Notes under the pieces: model-generated
Databases searched by the model: none
What the model was told of the DNA's origin: nothing
What the model saw: the letters and a program-made list of their open reading frames with translations, nothing else
Translations under genes and position numbers: made by a program
DNA from: a bacterium
GTDB lineage: Bacteria > SZUA-182 > SZUA-191
Length of the DNA stretch: 7,420 nucleotides
Direction: 5' to 3'
Assembly (NCBI GenBank): GCA_003230535.1
Contig: QIEW01000033.1
Span: forward strand, 1 to 7,420
In this document: piece by piece, positions 1-3,441 of the stretch
How the letters are laid out: every line of letters begins with the position of its first letter
Position numbering within the stretch: the stretch's first letter is position 1

Positions 1-603
1 TATCAGGCCCCCCACCCGCTTTTGGATACCGAACATCCGGTGACCTACGGGCCGCTGGATCTCCAGGATTATTATATGGAGCATAAGCGCCAGCAGCATG
101 AGGCTATGATTAACGCCAAGGGGGTAATCCTGGAAGTCGGCAAAAAGTTTGGAGAGAGATTTGGCCGGAGTTATGGCTTTTTCGAAACCTACCGGTTAGA
201 AGACGCCGAGATAGCCATAGTAGTGGCAAATTCCGCCGCCGGGACCGCCAAAGTGGCCGCCGATGAGCTAAGAAAAGCGGGAGTGCCGGCGGGCGTATTG
301 AAACTAAGATCATTCCGCCCCTTCCCGGCCGCTGAGTTAGCCGAGGCTCTGGGGTCCGTAAAAGCGGTAGCGGTGCTGGATCGCGCCGATTCGTTCGGAG
401 CCTACGGCGGTCCCATATTCTCCGAGGTGCGCTCCGCTCTCTACGATACATCCTCATCCCCCCAGATTATCAACTACATTTATGGTTTAGGCGGGCGTGA
501 CTTGGGCATGGATCTGGTACTGGAAGTATATTCCCAGTTGCAGAGACTGGCCGCCGGAGAAAAGCCGGAAAAGTATGTTGACTATCTGGGAGTGAGAGAG
601 TAA
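1..603 (+). CDS. porA: 2-oxoacid (pyruvate):ferredoxin oxidoreductase, alpha subunit, C-terminal half (5' end outside window)
   Basis: The frame is open from base 1, so this is the 3' part of a longer gene: 200 codons of a family usually near 390 residues. The visible part starts at the linker after the N-terminal TPP-type domain, with the family-typical stretch HPVTYGPLDLQDYY and KRQQHEAM. It then covers the transketolase-C-like domain II: YRLEDAEIAIVV, the SAAGTAK turn, LKLRSFRPFP, VAVLDRADSFGAYGGP and IYGLGGRD near the end. The alpha subunit pairs with the TPP- and [4Fe-4S]-binding beta subunit in the cytoplasmic enzyme that oxidises pyruvate to acetyl-CoA and CO2 and reduces ferredoxin. 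Its partner porB is in the window, but 5.8 kb downstream instead of directly adjacent. Substrate specificity (pyruvate versus another 2-oxoacid) is inferred from family resemblance and is less certain than the family itself. Confidence 0.93.
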   Translation, partial: YQAPHPLLDTEHPVTYGPLDLQDYYMEHKRQQHEAMINAKGVILEVGKKFGERFGRSYGFFETYRLEDAEIAIVVANSAAGTAKVAADELRKAGVPAGVLKLRSFRPFPAAELAEALGSVKAVAVLDRADSFGAYGGPIFSEVRSALYDTSSSPQIINYIYGLGGRDLGMDLVLEVYSQLQRLAAGEKPEKYVDYLGVRE

Positions 604-680
604 TACAAATCTATTTTGCTGCGGCGGCATGCCTTATATCTGGCAGCGCAAGGCTGACTCTCAAGAAGGAAGGTATCATT

Positions 681-977
681 ATGCCACAAATAAAAGAGCA
701 AGCTATAGAATTAATTAAAAATATGCCCGATGAATGTACTGTTTCCGACATTATGGCGGAGCTGTATTTTATTCAGAAGGTAGAGCAAGGGCTCAAAGAT
801 ATTGAAGAAGGGCATATCTTAAGTCAGGAAGAAGTCAGGAGCGACTGGCGCAATGGGCAAAGTCTATTGGTCAATAACAGCCGGGAGATGCCTCCAGGAA
901 ATAGCAGATTATATCGCCGGAGATTCGCCTTTTTATGCGGTGAATTTTGTGGAACATATTTTGGCACAAACAGATAA
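681..977 (+). CDS. Antitoxin of ParE/RelE-type pair 1, C-terminus frameshifted
   Basis: A small acidic, helical protein preceded by a good ribosome-binding site (AAGGAAGG, 666-673). Residues 1-53 match the antitoxin at 2831-3013 in layout: xxKEQ, an LP/MP turn, a xxDIMAELYFIQKVEQG helix and a closing SQEE. The homologue then ends with a short basic tail (KQRMKRWLG). Here the open frame instead runs on for about 45 residues of unrelated arginine-rich sequence inside the toxin gene. Stepping back one base at about 836-838 gives QERLAQWAKSIGQ and a stop at 875-877. That restores the usual tail and a short overlap with the toxin start at 853. The gene therefore probably lost one base; the ancestral end was 877. 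A sequencing error or programmed -1 shift could look the same. The role, neutralising the toxin encoded at 853-1167, is inferred from pairing and homology. I do not recognise a DNA-binding fold. Confidence 0.75.
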   Translation: MPQIKEQAIELIKNMPDECTVSDIMAELYFIQKVEQGLKDIEEGHILSQEEVRSDWRNGQSLLVNNSREMPPGNSRLYRRRFAFLCGEFCGTYFGTNR

Positions 978-1167
978 TCTCGCTCAGTTCCCTAAAGTGG
1001 GTAGAGTTGTGCCTGAATTTCAATGTGATGACATCAGGGAACTGCCGTTTCAAAATTATCGCATTGTTTATCGAATAAAAGCAGAACAAGTGTTTATTGT
1101 TGCTGTTTCTCATGCAAGTATGGATATTTTGTCCCGTTCCAGAAGAGAAGGTTGGGACATCAAATAA
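853..1167 (+). CDS. ParE/RelE-family toxin, pair 1
   Basis: 104 residues, the usual size for the ParE/RelE toxin superfamily. These are small alpha/beta proteins that either cleave mRNA on ribosomes or poison gyrase; the sequence does not say which. Family marks are an N-terminal strand VYWSITA, two helices to about residue 45, FPKVGRVVPE (G50-R51), DIRELPFQNYRIVYR at 60-74 with R62, R70 and R74, and a last strand VFIVAVSH. The same marks sit at the same positions in the toxin at 3001-3288, so the two are paralogues. ATG at 853 overlaps the antitoxin, as is normal for these pairs and for translational coupling. The tail after residue 90 (SRSRREGWDIK) is longer than in the paralogue. The toxin reads as intact although its antitoxin appears frameshifted. 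The stop codon runs directly into leader repeat 1. Confidence 0.85.
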   Translation: MGKVYWSITAGRCLQEIADYIAGDSPFYAVNFVEHILAQTDNLAQFPKVGRVVPEFQCDDIRELPFQNYRIVYRIKAEQVFIVAVSHASMDILSRSRREGWDIK

Positions 1168-1240
1168 TACAAAACAGGAGGGGTGGGCCATGAGGAAGGA
1201 GACCTGGGGGAAGTTGGCAGTGGGATTGCCGGTAATGGAG
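1166..1240 (+). repeat. Leader repeat copy 1 (RBS plus signal-peptide start of the beta-helix gene)
   Basis: The 15 bases aatacaaaacaggag (1166-1180) are identical to 3318-3332 in front of the full beta-helix gene. They are followed by the ATG at 1190 and codons for MRKETWGKLAVGLPV. By eye, 37 of the first 42 bases after ATG match the gene at 3343. This copy is the most worn: M5 is T and L14 is P, which would weaken the signal peptide. The repeat begins within the stop codon of the upstream toxin. Confidence 0.85.
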
Positions 1241-1297
1241 ATACGACGCGTCTATGGCAGGCGCTATGACTTACGATTAGGTAAGCATGAATTTTAA
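1190..1297 (+). pseudogene. Leader copy 1 fused to a possible toxin C-terminal remnant
   Basis: From ATG 1190 the frame stays open for 35 codons. The first 15 are the degraded signal-peptide start. From about 1234 the frame gives MEIRRVYGRRYDLRL, which resembles the last strand of ParE-type toxins; compare VEILAVHHGARHL in the toxin at 3001-3288. The bases tggagata are shared exactly with that toxin. This would parallel leader copy 2, which is joined more clearly to a toxin 3' end. The toxin assignment is weak because the stretch is short. A functional peptide is unlikely but not excluded, since an SD-like gaggggtggg precedes the ATG. Confidence 0.45.
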
Positions 1298-1308
1298 GGA
1301 GGAAACTT

Positions 1309-1521
1309 ATGTACGCCTATCGTGTAGAAACATCAGTAGGCAAAGATGGGTCTTTAGCATTGGAAAAATTACCTTTTCAGGCGGGCGATGCAGTTGAAGT
1401 TATTATTTTGAAGCGTGCTCAACGACCTCAAAAGGCAAATTACTCTCTACGCGGTAAACCGATCCGTTATCATAATCCCACTGAACCTGTGGCGCAGTCT
1501 GATTGGGAGGTCCTAAAGTGA
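1309..1521 (+). CDS. Putative VapB-type antitoxin, AbrB-like or uncharacterised
   Basis: 70 residues behind a strong ribosome-binding site (TAAGGAGG, 1295-1302). The N-terminal half, YRVETSVGKDGSLALEKLPF followed by QAGDAVEVIIL, has the strand-turn-strand look of AbrB/MazE-like swapped-hairpin antitoxins. The C-terminal half carries YSLRGKPIRYHNPTEPV and ends QSDWEVLK, a pattern I associate with small proteins encoded next to PIN toxins. That tail would be the part that binds the toxin. Its stop overlaps the GTG start of the PIN gene (GTGA, 1518-1521), so the two are translationally coupled. The antitoxin role rests mainly on this context. Confidence 0.75.
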   Translation: MYAYRVETSVGKDGSLALEKLPFQAGDAVEVIILKRAQRPQKANYSLRGKPIRYHNPTEPVAQSDWEVLK

Positions 1522-1907
1522 TTCTTCTGGATACACATATTTGGGTTTGGTGGGTTCATGGCGATACGCACCTTTCCCGAAAACACGTTGAACAAATAGA
1601 AAGACATGAGGAGGAAGGTCTGGGGATAAGTGTTATTTCGTATTGGGAGGTGGCAAAATTGGTAGAGTACAATCGGTTGTCATTACCTTGTCCGGTAGCG
1701 GATTGGTTTGAACAGGCGTTGAATTATCCAGGTATTACTCCTTTTGAACTTACGCCCCGAATAGCAATTGAATCAACTCAGTTGCCGGGGAAATTTCATC
1801 GTGATCCAGCCGATCAAATTATTGTTGCTACAGCCAGAGTGTATAATTTGCCCTTATTGACTACAGACTCAAGAATTCTCGAATATCCGCACGTGCAGAA
1901 ATTATGA
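1518..1907 (+). CDS. vapC: VapC-type PIN-domain ribonuclease toxin
   Basis: 129 residues from GTG 1518, a normal PIN toxin length. This start overlaps the antitoxin stop and has GGGAGG at 1504-1509 in front. An in-frame TTG at 1503 would add five residues but lies far inside the antitoxin gene. The acidic metal-binding residues of the fold are present: D5 in LLDTHIWVWW, E44 in SVISYWEVAKL, D99 in HRDPADQIIVATA and D117 in LLTTDSRIL. The protein should be an Mg2+/Mn2+-dependent RNase; VapC relatives cut tRNA or rRNA, but the target is not visible here. It is intact, and base composition is more AT-rich than in the por genes. The next element, leader copy 2, begins about 20 bases after the stop. 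Confidence 0.9.
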   Translation: MILLDTHIWVWWVHGDTHLSRKHVEQIERHEEEGLGISVISYWEVAKLVEYNRLSLPCPVADWFEQALNYPGITPFELTPRIAIESTQLPGKFHRDPADQIIVATARVYNLPLLTTDSRILEYPHVQKL

Positions 1908-1911
1908 AATT

Positions 1912-1938
1912 TTGACATGTATTTATAATAACTATTAA
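1912..1938 (+). promoter_or_regulatory. Possible promoter ahead of leader copy 2
   Basis: A perfect TTGACA (1912-1917) lies 15 bases before TATTAA (1933-1938), a short spacer with a 4/6 -10 match. A perfect TATAAT (1924-1929) also occurs, but only 6 bases after the TTGACA. The region is very AT-rich and lies just after vapC. It could start transcription of leader copy 2 and the TA pair at 2157-2629. The spacing is not ideal, so the call is tentative. Confidence 0.3.
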
Positions 1939-2024
1939 CCTGTATGGAGGGATGAGCCATGAGGAAGGAGATGTGGGGGAAGTTGGCAGTAGGATTGTTG
2001 GTATGCAGGGGGCTGGTGTGCTAC
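1926..2024 (+). repeat. Leader repeat copy 2
   Basis: ATG at 1959, preceded by ggagggatgagcc, encodes MRKEMWGKLAVGLLVCRG and then LVCY before TGA at 2025-2027. 40 of the first 42 coding bases match the beta-helix gene start. Upstream, 1926-1940 matches the sequence before copy 3 (taataact.ttaacc) rather than copies 1 and 4. The repeat stops at about 2024, where toxin-derived sequence begins. Confidence 0.88.
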
Positions 2025-2025
2025 T

Positions 2026-2133
2026 GAGGCAGCCGAACGTCTGGAGGATTTTCCTCATTCAGGTCGGCTGCCTTCTGATGAAGTGGAGATATTGGCCGTT
2101 CATCATGGGGTAAGACACCCTAGACTTGCCTGA
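2026..2133 (+). pseudogene. ParE/RelE-type toxin remnant with internal deletion
   Basis: Codons 2026-2067 read EAAERLEDFPHSGR and align with 3112-3153 of the pair-4 toxin (about 35 of 42 bases identical). Codons 2068-2118 read LPSDEVEILAVHHGVRH and align with 3223-3273 (about 49 of 51 bases). The 69 bases between, in the intact gene, are missing. They encode the conserved core with IREIIF and NYRIIYR, and a CGG lies at both deletion ends. The toxin's first 37 codons and its antitoxin are also gone, replaced by leader copy 2. The reading frame stays open to TGA 2131-2133 but has no start codon, so it is a dead fragment. It shows that a leader-antitoxin-toxin unit once stood here. Confidence 0.85.
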
Positions 2134-2156
2134 TAGTGAAGGAGGTGTAGTAATCC

Positions 2157-2333
2157 ATGTTATCAACCAAAGAAAAGATGCTCTCTATTATCAGTACGCT
2201 GCCTGATAATAGGAGTGAAGATGAGTTGATTGAGGAATTTTTAACCAAGTTAATGTTGGAGCGGAGCCGGGTGCAATTGGAACAAGGACAATACCTTGAC
2301 CATGAAACTGTTAAGGAGAAACTTCTCAGGTGA
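2157..2333 (+). CDS. Small antitoxin of ParE/RelE-type pair 3
   Basis: 58 residues from ATG 2157 behind a strong ribosome-binding site (GAAGGAGG, 2138-2145). It is short, charged and helical: KEKMLSIISTLPDN, then EDELIEEFLTKLMLERSRVQ, and a last helix ending VKEKLLR. The overall plan (helix, LP turn, long helix, HETVKEKLL tail) resembles the other two antitoxins of ParE/RelE-type pairs here, but with little residue identity. It overlaps the toxin by four bases (GTGA, 2330-2333), the usual coupling. The antitoxin role is inferred from position and size. I do not recognise a named family. Confidence 0.75.
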   Translation: MLSTKEKMLSIISTLPDNRSEDELIEEFLTKLMLERSRVQLEQGQYLDHETVKEKLLR

Positions 2334-2629
2334 GTAAAGTCCGATGGTCGCCGGAAACCTTTGAACGGGTTAAGAGTATCAAGGAATATATTGAGCAGGA
2401 CTCTCCCGCTGGAGCTTATGAATTTGCTAAAGGGATTTTAGAGCAGATAGAAAACATTGCCCTTTATCCAAAGATCGGCAAATCTGCTTTTTCGGAAACA
2501 TATCCCAATTTGCGATTTCTGGTCTGGAAGCATTACAAAATCTATTATGAATATAGAAAAGAGGAGGATATAGTAGAAATTTGGGGTGTTTGGGACGCTA
2601 GATCTATGATACCTATTCGCAAGGAGTAA
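2330..2629 (+). CDS. Divergent ParE/RelE-family toxin, pair 3
   Basis: 99 residues from GTG 2330. The layout matches the superfamily: N-terminal strand VRWSPETFERV, helix KSIKEYIEQDSP, second helix FAKGILEQIENI, YPKIGK at 46-51, a strand LRFLVWKHYKIYYEY and a last strand IVEIWGVWDAR. Unlike the other two ParE/RelE toxins in the window, it has K51 for the Arg after Gly50, HYK for NYR at 68-70, and WGVWDAR instead of the His-containing last strand. It is closer to RelE/ParE subfamilies annotated as plasmid-stabilisation proteins. The changes could mean a different target or lower activity; the sequence cannot decide. The gene is intact and coupled to its antitoxin. Leader copy 3 follows about 20 bases after the stop. 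Confidence 0.82.
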   Translation: MSKVRWSPETFERVKSIKEYIEQDSPAGAYEFAKGILEQIENIALYPKIGKSAFSETYPNLRFLVWKHYKIYYEYRKEEDIVEIWGVWDARSMIPIRKE

Positions 2630-2648
2630 AAATAACCGGTGGACTAGG

Positions 2649-2772
2649 TAATAACTTTTAACCCGCTAAGGAGGGGATGAGCCATGAGGAAGGAGATGTG
2701 GGGGAAGTTGGTAGTGGGATTGTTGGTATGCAGCGGGCTGTTATGCTATGGAGGGTTTGAGTCCGTGACCCA
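2649..2772 (+). repeat. Leader repeat copy 3
   Basis: ATG at 2684 behind ggaggggatgagcc. The first 42 coding bases are identical by eye to those of the beta-helix gene at 3343. Similarity continues through CSGLLCYGGFESVT to about 2772, the longest match among the spare copies. The upstream part (2649-2664) matches copy 2. Confidence 0.9.
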
Positions 2773-2818
2773 GTCGCTGGCTGACCAAAATTGCAGAAAA
2801 GTGAACTCCAGCTATTAA
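2684..2818 (+). CDS. 44-residue ORF: near-intact signal peptide with a short unrelated tail
   Basis: The ORF keeps a good ribosome-binding site (AAGGAGGGG, 2668-2676) and an N-terminal signal segment: basic start MRK, then the hydrophobic core LVVGLLVCSGLLCYGG. In the full-length gene this is followed by a signal-peptidase site near AGA. Here that is replaced by ESVTQSLADQNCRKV and four more residues before TAA. It is most likely a truncated copy of the beta-helix gene, cut just after its signal peptide. It could also be translated as a small membrane-associated or secreted peptide. It lies 12 bases before the antitoxin of pair 4 and might be cotranscribed with it. Nothing shows that it is expressed. 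Confidence 0.4.
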   Translation: MRKEMWGKLVVGLLVCSGLLCYGGFESVTQSLADQNCRKVNSSY

Positions 2819-2830
2819 GAGGGTATATTT

Positions 2831-3013
2831 ATGACCGTTAAGGAGCAAGTTTTAAGGACTGTTCAGGAGCTTCCCCAGGATGCCACCATTGAAGATGCCA
2901 TGGAACGATTGTATCTGCTTTACAAAGTTGAACGTGGTATAAGCCAGGCGGATGCCGGTCAAAAGGTATCCCAGGAGGAGGCAAAACAGCGGATGAAGCG
3001 GTGGTTAGGGTAA
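2831..3013 (+). CDS. Antitoxin of ParE/RelE-type pair 4
   Basis: 60 residues: VKEQVLRTVQELPQDAT, then IEDAMERLYLLYKVERG and a tail SQEEAKQRMKRWLG. It is the paralogue of the frameshifted antitoxin at 681 and shows what that protein's intact end should look like. The fold looks all-helical. The last basic helix probably contacts the toxin, as expected for an antitoxin whose gene end overlaps the toxin start (3001-3013). The ribosome-binding site is modest (GAGGG, 2819-2823). Function is inferred from the pairing. Confidence 0.8.
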   Translation: MTVKEQVLRTVQELPQDATIEDAMERLYLLYKVERGISQADAGQKVSQEEAKQRMKRWLG

Positions 3014-3288
3014 GCTGGACCGACCAGGCGCTTGAAGATTTGGATGCCATTTGCCTGTTTATTGCCCGAGATGCACCCCGATATGCAGAGATATTTGCTG
3101 ACCGAGTGTTTGGAGCAGTCGAGCGTCTGGAGAATTTTCCCCATTCAGGCCGGGTTGTACCAGAGATTGGCCGCAAGGATATACGAGAGATCATCTTTGG
3201 GAATTACCGGATCATTTATCGGCTGCTTTCTGATGAAGTGGAGATATTGGCCGTTCATCATGGGGCAAGACACCTGGCTTCTTTATAA
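3001..3288 (+). CDS. ParE/RelE-family toxin, pair 4
   Basis: 95 residues from GTG 3001, which overlaps the antitoxin by 13 bases. Order of marks: strand VRVSWTDQA, helices to about residue 45, NFPHSGRVVPE with R51, DIREIIFGNYRIIYR at 60-74, and a last strand VEILAVHHGARHL with H86 and H87. All the conserved positions of the ParE/RelE group are present, so it should be active, as an mRNA interferase or gyrase inhibitor; which one is not visible. It is the closest relative of the broken toxin at 2026-2133 (near identity in the last 17 codons) and a paralogue of the toxin at 853. About 30 bases after the stop, leader copy 4 begins the beta-helix gene. Confidence 0.87.
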   Translation: MVRVSWTDQALEDLDAICLFIARDAPRYAEIFADRVFGAVERLENFPHSGRVVPEIGRKDIREIIFGNYRIIYRLLSDEVEILAVHHGARHLASL

Positions 3289-3317
3289 GATTGCCCGGAA
3301 ACGCTTAAATACCTATC

Positions 3318-3441
3318 AATACAAAACAGGAGAGGATGAGCCATGAGGAAGGAGATGTGGGGGAAGTTGGTAGTGGGATTGTTGTTATGCAGTGGGCTGG
3401 TGTGCTATGGGTGGTTGGGGTCTGTGACACTGGCAGGGGCG
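3318..3441 (+). repeat. Leader repeat copy 4, the functional 5' end of the beta-helix gene
   Basis: This copy leads into the complete gene and serves as reference for copies 1-3. It contains aatacaaaacaggag (3318-3332, shared exactly with copy 1), the ribosome-binding site AGGAGAGGA (3328-3336), ATG 3343 and signal-peptide codons to about residue 33. Homology to the other copies fades before the mature protein begins. Confidence 0.9.

Noticed and set aside
110-457. Minus-strand open frame opposite porA
   Set aside because: Arg/Pro-rich shadow of the clear porA frame, with no ribosome-binding site or family resemblance.
604-680. Imperfect inverted repeat (TTGCTGC near GCAGCGCAA, TGCC/GGCA) between porA and antitoxin 1
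   Set aside because: The outer arms need a two-base bulge and no T run follows. Not good enough to call a terminator or attachment site.
3032-3346. Open + frame overlapping the pair-4 toxin
   Set aside because: It lies in a different frame from the toxin, which has all ParE/RelE marks. The overlapping frame has none.
3382-3408. Lipoprotein signal at Cys16 or Cys21 of the beta-helix protein
   Set aside because: LLLC and LVC do not satisfy the lipobox, which needs G/A/S before Cys. A plain signal-peptidase site near AGA fits better.
1166-3441. Leader repeats as insertion sequence ends or integron attC sites
   Set aside because: They are direct, coding, lack terminal inverted repeats or an attC-like fold, and no transposase or integrase gene is in the window.
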